DNA of 64,000 nucleotides from NCBI GenBank assembly GCA_965199945.1, contig OZ241354.1:930001-994000 (forward strand), in the 5' to 3' direction. Made by a program: the position numbers and the translations under genes. The notes beneath the pieces were generated by a model that had not been told where the DNA came from, ran no database searches, and saw nothing but the letters and a program-made list of their open reading frames with translations. This document shows, in pieces, positions 1 to 9,355 of this stretch (the first letter of the stretch is position 1; the number at the start of each line of letters is the position of its first letter). The DNA is from VXYL01 sp965199945 (GTDB lineage: Bacteria; Pseudomonadota; Gammaproteobacteria; Pseudomonadales; Azotimanducaceae).

Positions 1-91
1 AGCGCAGTTCCAACAGGGCGATGGCGAGAGAGTTGTGAACCAAGCAAGAGTTTCTTATGGACATTGTCGTTTCTCCGACCGTAGGCGGGAT

Positions 92-119
92 GTTGGCAGG
101 GGCGTTCGCCCCTGCCAAC
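92..119 (-). terminator. terminator-like hairpin
   Basis: Perfect inverted repeat: GTTGGCAGGGGCG at 92-104 pairs with CGCCCCTGCCAAC at 107-119 across a TT loop, giving a 13-bp stem. It sits 10 bases past the stop codon of the minus-strand cysteine-rich gene, where a terminator is expected. There is no clear T-tract on the minus strand after it, so it may act as a 3' stabilising hairpin. Confidence 0.55.
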
Positions 120-128
120 CACCACGGC

Positions 129-425
129 CTAGCCTGGGCCGCTCGAGCAACCGATGCTGCAGCCCATATGGGTCATCGAGCAACCCATTACGCACCAGTC
201 CCCACCGCAAGCCGCGAGGCACTTCTCGAATGCCGCAAGGCAGCCGCGATGACATTCCGAGGAGCACATGGCATCCACCCCGGTTGCCGACGCTTGCCCC
301 TGGTCGCGCGCGTTGGGCTCGTTGGTGACTTCCGTGTGGGGCAGCGCCACATGGTCGTCGTTCGCCGGCAGGGCGTTGCTCGTCAGCGGCGCGAACAACA
401 GGACGCCGAGGACGCAGACTCGCAC
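129..425 (-). CDS. small secreted cysteine-rich protein
   Basis: About 98 residues from a GTG start. The N terminus (RVCVLGVLLFAPLTSNALPA) has the charged, hydrophobic and small-residue pattern of a Sec signal peptide, and the last 45 residues carry nine cysteines, several in C-x2/3-C spacing with glycine and methionine. No family recognised. It could be a disulfide-rich secreted peptide or a metal-binding protein. The start is uncertain: the only good Shine-Dalgarno (AGGAGG, plus-strand 462-467) is spaced correctly for an ATG at 454-452, but that ATG is in another frame that stops after 23 codons. Either the GTG at 425 is used, perhaps coupled to that short frame, or an indel lies between the ATG and the signal peptide. 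Confidence 0.5.
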   Translation of the reverse strand: MRVCVLGVLLFAPLTSNALPANDDHVALPHTEVTNEPNARDQGQASATGVDAMCSSECHRGCLAAFEKCLAACGGDWCVMGCSMTHMGCSIGCSSGPG

Positions 426-739
426 GGTGGCGAGGATGTCTTCACGTTGAACATTGCTGTTCCTCCTATGTCGTGTTGGTCGAGAGCTTGCCGGAAGTGC
501 GGCTTCGCCCCGACTTCGCGGCAGACACTGAACCTGTCGCCGGGCGTTTTTCGTTCTATTTCGAGGGCAATTGCGGGTCAAGGCGACGGAATCAGTCGCG
601 CTTGTCTCGATGGGCGAACGAAAACGACGAATTCGTGGCAAGGTGGAAGAACGACTGAACGCTCGCCGGCGGCGTTGCGGGTTGCCCGCACACAGCGGGC
701 ATGGCAGAGTGAGGTCGCTCATTTGGGGAGGAAGAAGCA
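426..739. other. intergenic region, no gene seen
   Basis: Divergent spacer between the cysteine-rich gene and the DUF3108 gene. It holds the AGGAGG box described for the left-hand gene and, on the right, a small stem-loop (TGCCCGC 683-689 pairing with GCGGGCA 695-701) about 38 bases before the DUF3108 start. No convincing promoter pair was identified. Confidence 0.4.
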
Positions 740-1516
740 ATGCCGCACACGCGCAATGCCCGTGCCAAGCTGTTGGCGCTCACCGTGGCCTTGGCGGCGC
801 CTTGCGCACTCGCCGCCGAGGATGAGTTGCAGGCGGCGGCCACGGCGCCGTTGCCGGTGCTTTTGGCGGATCGACTGCTCGAGGAGGACCTCGGCTACGA
901 CGTCACGATCTCGATGGGCCACGACACCACTGCGGATGCGGAACTGACGCTCTCCGAAGGCACTCTTGAGAGCGACGCGACCCAAGCCGTTTGGCGCATC
1001 GCCTACCTTGAGAAAGGCCCGGTGTCGCGAGGCGAACTGTTCGTGCTTCGCCAGGACGATCTCGCGCTCTTGGAGCGTCGCGTCTCGATGCCCGCGATCC
1101 CCGACACGGTGATGCGCTTTCGGACGGATTCCGTGGTCTTGACGGAGGGCAATTCGTCAAGCAACGAAATCGCGCTGCCGCAACCCGTGCTGGCGAACCT
1201 CGACGTCGCCGTTCTGGCGCTGCCCTTGGCCGAGGGCTACGAGACCCTGGCGCGCACCTTCGAGGTGCTCCACGAGACCGCGCATTGGCGAATCGCCGTG
1301 GTGGGTTCGGAAGCAGTGCAGACGCCGGCGGGCATGTTCGAGAGCTACAAGGTGGCGCTCACATGCCTTGACAACGATTCATTCTCGGCAACCACCTGGG
1401 TCACCAGGGAACCGCCGTATCGAATCGTCCGCCGCGAGTCCGCCTACCTGCGGGAAATCGGCCAAGGGCGCATGGTGATGGAACTCGCCCGCATCGGCGG
1501 GGCGGCGCAGGAATGA
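740..1516 (+). CDS. DUF3108 family exported protein
   Basis: 258 residues. Residues 1-25 form a signal peptide ending in a run of alanines (cut near ALAA/EDE), so the protein is periplasmic or outer-membrane associated. The C-terminal half carries the DUF3108 pattern: a TPAGMFESYKV-like segment, a TTWVTREPPYRIVRRES-like strand and a single cysteine. The family's function is unknown; its fold is beta-rich and it occurs widely in Proteobacteria. A GGAGGAAG ribosome site lies 6-8 bases before the ATG. It appears monocistronic, converging on slmA. The long minus-strand frames beneath it are not supported. Confidence 0.7.
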   Translation: MPHTRNARAKLLALTVALAAPCALAAEDELQAAATAPLPVLLADRLLEEDLGYDVTISMGHDTTADAELTLSEGTLESDATQAVWRIAYLEKGPVSRGELFVLRQDDLALLERRVSMPAIPDTVMRFRTDSVVLTEGNSSSNEIALPQPVLANLDVAVLALPLAEGYETLARTFEVLHETAHWRIAVVGSEAVQTPAGMFESYKVALTCLDNDSFSATTWVTREPPYRIVRRESAYLREIGQGRMVMELARIGGAAQE

Positions 1517-1581
1517 CGCGCCGGCGCCCGGCCGGCGGGCCTCGTTCTCGGCGACCTTGACGACGGTCTAACCCGGTCTCG

Positions 1582-2172
1582 CTAAAACAGCGCTCCGGCG
1601 AGGGTTCGCCACTGTTCGTTCCAGTCCCGCGTGGGGAGGGATCTGAACTCGCTGCGCACGAACTGGATGATGCGGCCTTCGCCGCAGGCGAGCATGAGGT
1701 TCGCGGCGGCATTGGCGGAGAGTGCGCCGGGGCCGTGCCGCTGCGCGTAGACCTCGCGCATGACTTGCCGCAGCTGCGCCTCGATGCGGTCGAAGAACTG
1801 GCGCACCCGCCGGCGCAGGCGTTCCGTCTCGCCCTGCAGGGCGTCGCCGGCGAAGAGCCGGGCGAAGCCCGGGTTCTTCTCGCAGAAGCCGAGCAGCAGG
1901 GCGAGGATCCTCGCGCAGCGCACCTCGCCGCTGGCGCCCTCTTCGAGGATCTGCGCGATGCGTCCGAACACCGCGTCTTCGGCGAACTCGATGAGCGCGT
2001 CGATCATCTTGGCCTTGCTCGGGAAGTGGCGGTACAGCGCCGCTTCGGAGACGCCCACTCGGTCGGCCAGGGCGGAGGTGGTGATGCGCGAGCCCGGCTG
2101 CGTTTCGAGCATGGCCGCGAAGGCCTGCAGGATCTCCTCGCGGCGGTGCGGGCTGCGGGTGGCGCGGGCCAC
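1582..2172 (-). CDS. slmA: nucleoid occlusion factor SlmA (TetR fold)
   Basis: 196 residues from GTG, close to the usual SlmA length of about 198. The N terminus (RREEILQAFAAML, then SRITTSALADRVGVSEAALYRHFPSK) is a TetR-type helix-turn-helix, and the rest matches SlmA throughout (FCEKNPGFARLFAGDAL, GEGRIIQFVRSEF). SlmA binds specific chromosomal sites and FtsZ, blocking Z-ring assembly over unsegregated nucleoids. The start lies two bases after the argB stop, which fixes the GTG; an upstream extension would run into argB. Last gene of coaBC-algC-argB-slmA, so probably translated by coupling. Confidence 0.92.
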   Translation of the reverse strand: MARATRSPHRREEILQAFAAMLETQPGSRITTSALADRVGVSEAALYRHFPSKAKMIDALIEFAEDAVFGRIAQILEEGASGEVRCARILALLLGFCEKNPGFARLFAGDALQGETERLRRRVRQFFDRIEAQLRQVMREVYAQRHGPGALSANAAANLMLACGEGRIIQFVRSEFRSLPTRDWNEQWRTLAGALF

Positions 2173-2174
2173 GG

Positions 2175-3125
2175 TCAGCCAGCCTCGACTGCGCGTTGCG
2201 GGCGAACGCTGGCTGCATCGGCAACGGCGCTGCGCGGCGCGCGGCGCTGGAGCAGGGTGCCGACGCCGCGCTCGGTCAACACTTCCAGCAGCAGCGCGTG
2301 GGGCACGCGCCCGTCGATGATGTGCGCCGCGTCGACGCCGCTCTCGATTGCGCTCAGGGCGCATTCGACCTTCGGCAGCATGCCGCCTTGCAGCGTGCCG
2401 TCGGCGATCAGGCGCTCGGCGTCCTGGCGCGCGAGGCGGGTCAGCGTGGCGCCGCCGGCGTCGAGGATGCCGGGGGTGTTCGTGAGCAGCACCAGCTTGC
2501 GCGCCTGCAGGCGCTCGGCGACGGCGCCGGCCACGAAGTCCGCGTTGATGTTGTAGGACTCGCCGTCGGCGCCGACGCCCACCGGCGCGATCACCGGCAC
2601 GAAGCCGCTGCCGATGAGCGTGTCGAGCAGGCCGCGATGCACCGTTTCAACCTCCCCCACGTGGCCGATGTCGATGATCTCCGAAGGTGCGCCTTGGCGC
2701 GGCGAGAGCGTGAGCTTGCGGGCGCGGATCAGGTCGGCGTCCTTGCCGCTGATGCCCACGGCGCGGCCGCCGGCGGCGTTCAAGAGCGAGACGATGTCCT
2801 TGTTGACGAGGCCGCCGAGCACCATCTGCACGACGTCCATGGTGGCGGCGTCGGTGACGCGCATGCCGTCCACGAAGCGGGTGGGGATGTTCAGGCGATC
2901 CAGCAGATCGCCGATCTGCGGCCCGCCGCCGTGGACGACGATGGGGTTCATGCCCACCAGCTTGAGCAGCACCACGTCGCGGGCGAAGGCGCGCTTCAAT
3001 TCCTCGGCGACCATGGCGTTGCCGCCGTACTTGACGACGATCGTGGCGCCGTGGAAGCGCCGGATGTAGGGCAGCGCCTCGGTGAGGACCCGGGCGACGC
3101 CGGCGTGGTCGTCCACTGTGGTCAC
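2175..3125 (-). CDS. argB: acetylglutamate kinase
   Basis: 316 residues. Phosphorylates N-acetyl-L-glutamate with ATP, second step of arginine synthesis, in the cytosol. Amino-acid kinase fold with the glycine-rich VVKYGGNAM near residue 30, VVHGGGPQIG for substrate and phosphate binding, and the C-terminal GGMLPKVECALSAIESGV with the conserved lysine. The start is GTG overlapping the algC stop (TCGTGACC), which excludes the long upstream extension. The C-terminal tail of about 20 residues after LLQRR is alanine/arginine rich and longer than in E. coli, common in gammaproteobacteria of this gene order. Confidence 0.95.
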   Translation of the reverse strand: MTTVDDHAGVARVLTEALPYIRRFHGATIVVKYGGNAMVAEELKRAFARDVVLLKLVGMNPIVVHGGGPQIGDLLDRLNIPTRFVDGMRVTDAATMDVVQMVLGGLVNKDIVSLLNAAGGRAVGISGKDADLIRARKLTLSPRQGAPSEIIDIGHVGEVETVHRGLLDTLIGSGFVPVIAPVGVGADGESYNINADFVAGAVAERLQARKLVLLTNTPGILDAGGATLTRLARQDAERLIADGTLQGGMLPKVECALSAIESGVDAAHIIDGRVPHALLLEVLTERGVGTLLQRRAPRSAVADAASVRPQRAVEAG

Positions 3126-4546
3126 GATGCCACGGCCTCTTGGGCGGCGGATGCGGCCGGCGAGTGGAACCCAAGCGCATCGTCCACGCCGCGCAAGGCG
3201 GCATCGAAGATTCCCTGGATGCGCTGCAAGGCGGCGTCGTCGTCGGCCTCGAAGCGCAGCGTGAGCGCCGGACTGGTGTTGGAGGGACGTACCAGGCCCC
3301 AGCCGTCTTCGTAGTCGACGCGGATGCCGTCGATGTCGTTCAAGACGCCGTCGCCGAAGCGGCCCTCCTGGGCGAGCCGCGCCATGGCCTCGAACTTGGC
3401 GCTCTCGGTGGTCGGCAGCTTGATCTCGGACGTGGCAATGGCGTCCGGGAACTGGGCGAACACGTCGTGGGCGCTGCCCGGCGCGCGGGAGAGGATCTCG
3501 ACCAGCCGCGCCGCGCTGTAGATGGCGTCGTCGAAGCCGTACCAGCGTTCGCCGAAGCAGATGTGGCCGGAGAACTCGCCGCCGAGCAGGGCGCCGCGCT
3601 CGCGGATCTTCGCCTTGATGTGGGAGTGGCCGGTGCGGCACATGACGGGTTCGCCGCCGCAGGCGCGGATCAACGCCGGCAGGTGGCGGCTGCACTTCAC
3701 GTCGAAGACCACGCCAGCGCCCGGATTGCGTTCGAGCACGTCCTTGGCGAAGAGCATCATGGTGCGGTCCGGCCAGACGATTGCGCCGCGCTCCGTCACC
3801 ACGCCGAGGCGGTCGCCGTCGCCGTCGAAGGCGACGCCGAGGTCCGCCTTGGCGGCTTTCACCGCGGCAACGAGGTCCGCGAGGTTCGCCGGCTCGGCGG
3901 GGTCCGGGTGATGGTTCGGGAACGTCCCGTCCACGTCGGCGTAGAGCGGCGCCACTTCGCAGCCGATGCGCTCGAGCAGGCGCGGCGCCACCAGTCCAGC
4001 CACGCCGTTGCCGCAGTCCGCCACCACCTTCAGCGGGCGCTCGGCGGCGACGTCGGTGGCCACTTCGTCAATGTAGCGGTCGATCAGCGCCGCGTCGCGC
4101 ACGCTCCCGCCGGGCTTGTTCGGTGCTCGCCTCCCGATGCGCCGGCGCAGCGCTTGGATGCGTTCCCCGGCCAAGGTCGCGCCGCCGATCATCATCTTCA
4201 GACCGTTGTATTCCGGCGGATTGTGCGAGCCGGTAATCATGATGCCGGTGCCCGTCTCCAAGGCATGGGTCGCGTAGTAGACAAGGGGCGTGGGCACGCA
4301 GCCGATGTCGATGGCCGGCATTCCGCCGGCGCACAGACCGCGCAGCAGCGCCGCGCGCAGCGCGCCTGTGCTCGTCCGCCCGTCGCCGCCCACCACCACT
4401 TGCCGCTGCCCGGCGTCCTGCGCTTCGGCGGCGAAGGCGCGGCCGATTTGCTCGACGGCCGTTTCCGTGAGCGTGCGGCCGACCACGCCGCGAATGTCGT
4501 AGGCGCGGAAGATCTCCGCGCTCGGCGCCTCGTCGTCGCTGCCCAT
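3122..4546 (-). CDS. algC: phosphomannomutase/phosphoglucomutase AlgC
   Basis: 474 residues. Alpha-D-phosphohexomutase interconverting mannose-6-P/mannose-1-P and glucose-6-P/glucose-1-P for polysaccharide and LPS precursors. All family signatures are present: active-site serine loop TGSHNPPEYNG (about residue 105), metal loop DGDGDR (about 240), sugar-binding GEFSGH (about 325) and phosphate-binding RPSNTSP near the C terminus. The ATG overlaps the coaBC stop as TGATG, a coupling arrangement; a GTG one codon upstream is an alternative start. Confidence 0.95.
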   Translation of the reverse strand: MGSDDEAPSAEIFRAYDIRGVVGRTLTETAVEQIGRAFAAEAQDAGQRQVVVGGDGRTSTGALRAALLRGLCAGGMPAIDIGCVPTPLVYYATHALETGTGIMITGSHNPPEYNGLKMMIGGATLAGERIQALRRRIGRRAPNKPGGSVRDAALIDRYIDEVATDVAAERPLKVVADCGNGVAGLVAPRLLERIGCEVAPLYADVDGTFPNHHPDPAEPANLADLVAAVKAAKADLGVAFDGDGDRLGVVTERGAIVWPDRTMMLFAKDVLERNPGAGVVFDVKCSRHLPALIRACGGEPVMCRTGHSHIKAKIRERGALLGGEFSGHICFGERWYGFDDAIYSAARLVEILSRAPGSAHDVFAQFPDAIATSEIKLPTTESAKFEAMARLAQEGRFGDGVLNDIDGIRVDYEDGWGLVRPSNTSPALTLRFEADDDAALQRIQGIFDAALRGVDDALGFHSPAASAAQEAVAS

Positions 4547-5763
4547 CACGCCTGGCGGGCGTACAGCGCCGCCACCTCCTCCACAAGGCGTTGCGCGATG
4601 GCGTCCTTGGACATCTTCGCCAGCGCAATCTCGCCGCCGTCGTGAATCAGCGTCACGGCGTTGTCGGCGCTGTCGAAGCCGATGTCGGACTTGGACACGT
4701 CGTTGACGACGATTGCGTCCATGCCCTTGCGGCAGCGCTTGTCGCGGGCGTAGGCCAGGGCGTTCTCGGTCTCGGCGGCGAAGCCGACCACGAATGGCCG
4801 CGGCGCCACGTTGGCCATGGAACCCACGATGTCCGCGTTCTCCTCCAGCGCGACGGTCATCTCGGCGCTCTCGCGCTCGCTCTTCTTGAGCTTTTGCGCG
4901 TAGAAGTGGCTGGGGCGGTAGTCGGCCACCGCGGCCACGGAAACGAAGATGTCGGCGCTCGGCGCATGAACGGCGACGGCATCCTTCATTTGCGCGGCGC
5001 TAACGACGTCGATGCGCCGCACCCCGGCCGGGGTTTGCAGCTGCACCGGCCCGGCGACCAAGGTGACGTCCGCGCCGGCGCGCCGGGCCGCCGCGGCGAA
5101 GGCGAAGCCTTGGCGCCCGGAGCTGCGGTTGCTGATGAAGCGCACCGGGTCGAGGAACTCCCGGGTTGGGCCGGCGGTGACCAGCACGTCGACGCCGGCG
5201 AGGCATGTAGAGGTGGTCAGCGTGGCGACCACGGCATCCACGATTGCCGCCGGTTCCATCATCCGTCCGGGACCGAACTCGCCGCACGCCTGTTCGCCCT
5301 CCGCGGGCCCGAGCAGCACCGCGCCGTCGGCGCGCAGCCGCTGCACGTTGCGCTGGGTTGCCGGGTGGCGCCACATCGCGGCGTTCATGGCCGGGGCGAG
5401 CAGCAGCGGCGCTTCGGTGGCGAGGCAGGCCGTGGTGAGCAAATCGTCCGCCATGCCGGCCGCCAGGCGCGCCAGCAGATTGGCGGTGGCCGGCGCAATG
5501 AGCACGGCGTCCGCCCAGCGCGCCAGCTCGATGTGCCCCATCGACGCCTCGGCGTCGGCGTCCCAGAGGTCGGTGCGCGGCCGCTCGCCGGCCACGGCCT
5601 GCAGCGCCGTCGGCGCGACGAAGCGCTGCGCATTGGCGGTGAGCACGGGAATCGCGCGCATGTTCGCGGTGCGCAGCTGCCGCACGAGTTCGGGAGTCTT
5701 GTAGGCGGCGATGCCGCCGCCGATGCCGAGGAGGATGCGCTTGCCGCCAGTGTCGGGCTGCAT
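4546..5763 (-). CDS. coaBC: bifunctional phosphopantothenoylcysteine decarboxylase/synthetase
   Basis: 405 residues from the chosen ATG. Fused CoaC (FMN flavoprotein decarboxylase, residues 1-190: GIGGGIAAYKTPELVRQLR, the catalytic histidine in ASMGHIELARWAD, PAMNAAMW) and CoaB (CTP-dependent ligase, from VLVTAGPTREFLDPVRFISN; KLKKS near residue 290). Makes 4'-phosphopantetheine for coenzyme A. The length equals E. coli CoaBC (406). An upstream in-frame ATG at 5805 would add 14 residues that do not look like family sequence, so the inner start is preferred. First gene of a four-gene operon and divergent from ilvB. Confidence 0.94.
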   Translation of the reverse strand: MQPDTGGKRILLGIGGGIAAYKTPELVRQLRTANMRAIPVLTANAQRFVAPTALQAVAGERPRTDLWDADAEASMGHIELARWADAVLIAPATANLLARLAAGMADDLLTTACLATEAPLLLAPAMNAAMWRHPATQRNVQRLRADGAVLLGPAEGEQACGEFGPGRMMEPAAIVDAVVATLTTSTCLAGVDVLVTAGPTREFLDPVRFISNRSSGRQGFAFAAAARRAGADVTLVAGPVQLQTPAGVRRIDVVSAAQMKDAVAVHAPSADIFVSVAAVADYRPSHFYAQKLKKSERESAEMTVALEENADIVGSMANVAPRPFVVGFAAETENALAYARDKRCRKGMDAIVVNDVSKSDIGFDSADNAVTLIHDGGEIALAKMSKDAIAQRLVEEVAALYARQA

Positions 5764-5961
5764 GAGGGATCGCAGAGCCTCGTTCGAGCCTTGAACGCCT
5801 AACATAACACGTCGTGCCGGACGCGCTTGCCGAGCCGCGCCCTCGATGCGCGTGCAGCGACTCGCAGCGACTTGCCGAAGCGCGTGCTCACCGCACGCTG
5901 GCCGGGCGGCACGCTGTTAGAATGCGCCGCTTCCTGCCTTGGCCTCTTGGAAGACCGCGTC

Positions 5962-7740
5962 ATGAGCGAGCGCCTGTCCGGCGGCGAGATGCTTGTTCGC
6001 GCCCTGCAGGACGAGGGCGTCACCTACATGTTCGGCTACCCGGGCGGCGCCGCGCTGCACATCTACGACGCCATCTTCAAGCAGCAGCGCATCGAGCACA
6101 TCCTGGTGCGCCACGAGCAGGCCGCCACGCACATGGCGGACGGCTACGCCCGCGCCACCGGCAAGCCCGGCGTGGTGCTGGTGACTTCGGGCCCCGGCGC
6201 CACGAACGCCATCACCGGCATCGCCACGGCGTACATGGATTCGATCCCGATCGTGGTCATCTCGGCGCAGGTGCCGAACGAGTCCATCGGCACCGACGCC
6301 TTTCAGGAAACCGACATGGTGGGCGTCTCGCGGCCGGTGGTGAAGCACAGCTATCTGGTGCGGAAGGCGCAGGACATTCCGCGCATCGTCAAGGAGGCGT
6401 TCTACATCGCGGCTTCCGGGCGCCCGGGCCCGGTGGTGATCGACGTGCCGAAGGACACCACGGACCCCAATGCGCTGTTCGACTACGACTTTCCGCAGTC
6501 CGTCTCGCTGCGCTCCTATTCGCCGGCCGTGCGCGGGCATCGCGGCCAGGCGAAGCGCGCCGTCGCGGCGCTGCTCGACGCCAAGCGCCCGGTGATCTAC
6601 GCCGGCGGCGGCGTGGTGCAGGGGGAGGGCAGCGACGCCCTCGTCGCGTTGGCGCGGCGCCTCGGCTATCCGGTCACCAATACGCTGATGGGGCTCGGCG
6701 CGTTCCCCGGCAGCGACGACCAGTTCCTCGGCATGCTTGGGATGCACGGCACGTTCGAGGCGAACATGGCCATGCACCATGCGGACCTGATCTTCGCCGC
6801 CGGCGCCCGCTTCGACGATCGCGTCACCAACAATCCGACCCTCTTCGCGCCGGATGCCAAAGTGGTCCACGTGGACATCGATCCGGCGTCCATATCGAAG
6901 ATCGTCAATGCCGACATCCCCATCGTCGGCCCGGCGGACCGGGTGCTGCAGGATCTGGCGCAGGCCGTCGAGGACGAACTGGCGAAAGATCCCCAGCGCA
7001 TCGACCGCGACGCCGTCGATGCCTGGTGGCAGCGCATTCGGCGCTGGCGCGAGGAACACGGCCTCGACCACGACCAGCGCCACCGAACCGGCCCCGGCGG
7101 CGCACTGCTGCCGCAGCAGGTGGTGCAGGCGGTGTATCGGGCGACCGGCGGCAACGCCTTCGTGACCAGCGACGTCGGCCAGCACCAGATGTTCGCCGCG
7201 CAGTACTACAAGTTCGACGCGCCACGGCGCTGGATCAACAGCGGCGGCCTCGGCACGATGGGCTTCGGCCTGCCGGCGGCGATGGGCGTGCAGTTCGCGC
7301 ATCCGGACGCCTGCGTGGTCTGCATCACCGGCGAGGGCAGCTTCATGATGAACATGCAGGAGCTCTCCACCTGCATGCAGTACGCGCTGCCCATCAAGAT
7401 CGTCAATCTGAACAACCAGGCGCTCGGCATGGTGAAGCAGTGGCAGGACATGCAGTACGGAGGCCGCCACTCGCACAGCACCTACCGCGACGCGCTGCCG
7501 GACTTCAAGGCGCTGTGCGAATCCTTCGGCCACACGGCCTACCGGGTGGACGGCCTCGACGAACTGGAAACCGTGGTGGGCGACGTGTTCGGCCCCAAGC
7601 ACAAGGACGACCTGGTGTTCGTGGACGCGCACATCGACCCCGATGAACACGTCTATCCCATGGCGGTGAAAGGCGGGGCGATGAAGGACATGGTCCTGGC
7701 GCGCGAAGCGGGCCGCGACGACATCCGCGAAGATGTCTGA
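5962..7740 (+). CDS. ilvB: acetolactate synthase large subunit
   Basis: 592 residues. ThDP-, FAD- and Mg-dependent condensation of pyruvate with pyruvate or 2-ketobutyrate, first committed step of valine, leucine and isoleucine synthesis. The N-terminal ThDP-activating glutamate is in VRHEQAATHMADGYAR (about residue 52), and the C-terminal cofactor motif runs from ITGEGSFMMN to NLNNQALGMVKQWQ; GEG in place of GDG is frequent in this clade. The ATG aligns with the usual family start; upstream in-frame codons are spacer. A possible -10 (TAGAAT, 5918-5923) has no clear -35. No leader peptide or attenuator was recognised. Overlaps ilvH by 8 bases. Confidence 0.95.
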   Translation: MSERLSGGEMLVRALQDEGVTYMFGYPGGAALHIYDAIFKQQRIEHILVRHEQAATHMADGYARATGKPGVVLVTSGPGATNAITGIATAYMDSIPIVVISAQVPNESIGTDAFQETDMVGVSRPVVKHSYLVRKAQDIPRIVKEAFYIAASGRPGPVVIDVPKDTTDPNALFDYDFPQSVSLRSYSPAVRGHRGQAKRAVAALLDAKRPVIYAGGGVVQGEGSDALVALARRLGYPVTNTLMGLGAFPGSDDQFLGMLGMHGTFEANMAMHHADLIFAAGARFDDRVTNNPTLFAPDAKVVHVDIDPASISKIVNADIPIVGPADRVLQDLAQAVEDELAKDPQRIDRDAVDAWWQRIRRWREEHGLDHDQRHRTGPGGALLPQQVVQAVYRATGGNAFVTSDVGQHQMFAAQYYKFDAPRRWINSGGLGTMGFGLPAAMGVQFAHPDACVVCITGEGSFMMNMQELSTCMQYALPIKIVNLNNQALGMVKQWQDMQYGGRHSHSTYRDALPDFKALCESFGHTAYRVDGLDELETVVGDVFGPKHKDDLVFVDAHIDPDEHVYPMAVKGGAMKDMVLAREAGRDDIREDV

Positions 7741-8239
7741 CATGGCGCACCGCCATCTGCTGGCGATCCTGCTGGAGAACGAAGCCGGCGCCCTGTCGCG
7801 GGTGGTCGGTTTGTTCGCCCAGCGCAACTACAACATCGAGACGCTCTCGGTGGCACCGACCGAGGACGAGACCCTGTCCCGGGTGACGCTCACCACCAGC
7901 GGCGATCCAGACGTCATCGAGCAGGTGACGAAGCACTTGAACCGGCTGATCGACGTGGTGAAGGTGGTGGACCTCACCGACGGCGACTATCTGGAGCGCG
8001 AACTGCTGCTCGTGAAGGTGAGCGCCGCCGGCCCGGCGCGCCCGGAAGTGAAGCGCACCTGCGACATCTTCCGTGGCCAGATCGTCGACGTCACCGGCGA
8101 TTCGTACACGATCCAGCTCACCGGCACGTCGGAAAAGCTCGATGCGTTTCTGCGCGCGCTCACCGTCGGCTCGATACTCGAAGTGGTGCGCTCCGGCGTC
8201 TCCGGCATCGGGCGCGGCGACAACATCCTCGGTCTATAG
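7733..8239 (+). CDS. ilvH: acetolactate synthase small (regulatory) subunit
   Basis: 168 residues, typical IlvH length. N-terminal ACT domain (LLAILLENEAGALSRVVGLF, YNIETLSVAPTED) that binds valine for feedback inhibition and activates the large subunit, followed by the small-subunit C-terminal domain (LLLVKV, GDSYTIQLTGTSEKLDAFL). Starts inside the last codons of ilvB, indicating translational coupling and stoichiometric expression. Confidence 0.95.
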   Translation: MSDMAHRHLLAILLENEAGALSRVVGLFAQRNYNIETLSVAPTEDETLSRVTLTTSGDPDVIEQVTKHLNRLIDVVKVVDLTDGDYLERELLLVKVSAAGPARPEVKRTCDIFRGQIVDVTGDSYTIQLTGTSEKLDAFLRALTVGSILEVVRSGVSGIGRGDNILGL

Positions 8240-8277
8240 CTCCCGTCCCTAGCGGCGAACTTCTCAGGAGGCAATCC

Positions 8278-9294
8278 ATGCAGGTCTACTACGACAAGGA
8301 CGCCGATCTTTCCATCGTGCAGCGCATGAAGGTGGCGGTGATCGGCTACGGTTCCCAGGGCCACGCCCACGCCAACAACCTGCGCGATTCCGGCGTGGAC
8401 GTCAGCGTCGGGCTGCGCGAAGGCTCCGGTTCCTGGCCGAAGGCGGAGCAGGCCGGCTTCGCCGTGCGTTCGGTGGCGGACGCGGTGCGCGATGCGGACC
8501 TCGCCATGGTGCTGGCGCCGGACGAGCATCAGCAGGCCATCTACGCCAGCGCAATCGCGCCGAACATCAAAGAGGGCGCGGCCATCGCCTTCGCCCACGG
8601 CTTCAACATCCACTTCCAGCTGATCGAGCCGCGCGCCGACTTGGACGTGCTGATGGTCGCGCCGAAGGGGCCCGGCCACACCGTGCGCTCCACCTACGTC
8701 GAGGGCGGCGGCGTGCCGTCGCTCATCGCCGTGGCCCAGGACGCGAGCGGCCAAGCGAAGGAGATCGCCCTTTCCTACGCCTGCGCCAACGGCGCCGGAC
8801 GCGCCGGCATCATCGAGACGACGTTCCGGGAAGAAACGGAGACGGACTTGTTCGGCGAGCAGACGGTACTGTGCGGCGGGGCGGCGGCACTGGTGACGGC
8901 CGGCTTCGAGACCCTCGTGGAGGCCGGCTATGCGCCGGAGATGGCCTATTTCGAGTGTCTGCACGAGCTCAAGCTCATCGTCGACTTCTTCTACGAAGGC
9001 GGCATCAGCAACATGTGGTACACCGTCTCCAACACGGCGGAATACGGCGGCTTGACGCGCGGATCGCGGGTCGTCACGGAGGAGACGAAAGCGGAAATGC
9101 GACGCATTCTGGAAGAGATCCAATCCGGCCGGTTCGCCCGCGAGTTCGTGACCGAGAACCAGGCCGGGGCGCCGACCATCAAGGCCATGCGCCGCCGCAG
9201 CCAGGCGCACGCCATCGAGGAGGTGGGCGCGAGGCTGCGCGCCATGATGCCGTGGATCGAGGCCAACAAGCTGGTGGACAAGACGAAGAACTGA
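8278..9294 (+). CDS. ilvC: ketol-acid reductoisomerase, class I
   Basis: 338 residues, the short class I form. Converts acetolactate or acetohydroxybutyrate to dihydroxy acids with NADPH and Mg. N-terminal Rossmann loop VIGYGSQGHAHANNLRDSG (about residues 21-40); catalytic APKGPGHTVR; C-terminal knotted domain with metal ligands in DLFGEQTVLCGG and FECLHELKLIVD. AGGAGG lies 6 bases before the ATG. Third gene of ilvB-ilvH-ilvC. Confidence 0.96.
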   Translation: MQVYYDKDADLSIVQRMKVAVIGYGSQGHAHANNLRDSGVDVSVGLREGSGSWPKAEQAGFAVRSVADAVRDADLAMVLAPDEHQQAIYASAIAPNIKEGAAIAFAHGFNIHFQLIEPRADLDVLMVAPKGPGHTVRSTYVEGGGVPSLIAVAQDASGQAKEIALSYACANGAGRAGIIETTFREETETDLFGEQTVLCGGAAALVTAGFETLVEAGYAPEMAYFECLHELKLIVDFFYEGGISNMWYTVSNTAEYGGLTRGSRVVTEETKAEMRRILEEIQSGRFAREFVTENQAGAPTIKAMRRRSQAHAIEEVGARLRAMMPWIEANKLVDKTKN

Positions 9295-9355
9295 GAGGCG
9301 AAAGCTCGGCGGCTTTCTGGCCAAGGCGCTATCGAACGAGAGAGGAGATCAGCCA

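Noticed and set aside
383..454. 23-codon frame from the ATG at 454 with the perfect Shine-Dalgarno as a gene in its own right
   Set aside because: Serine/cysteine/arginine reading of the signal-peptide DNA in another frame; noted only as a possible leader.
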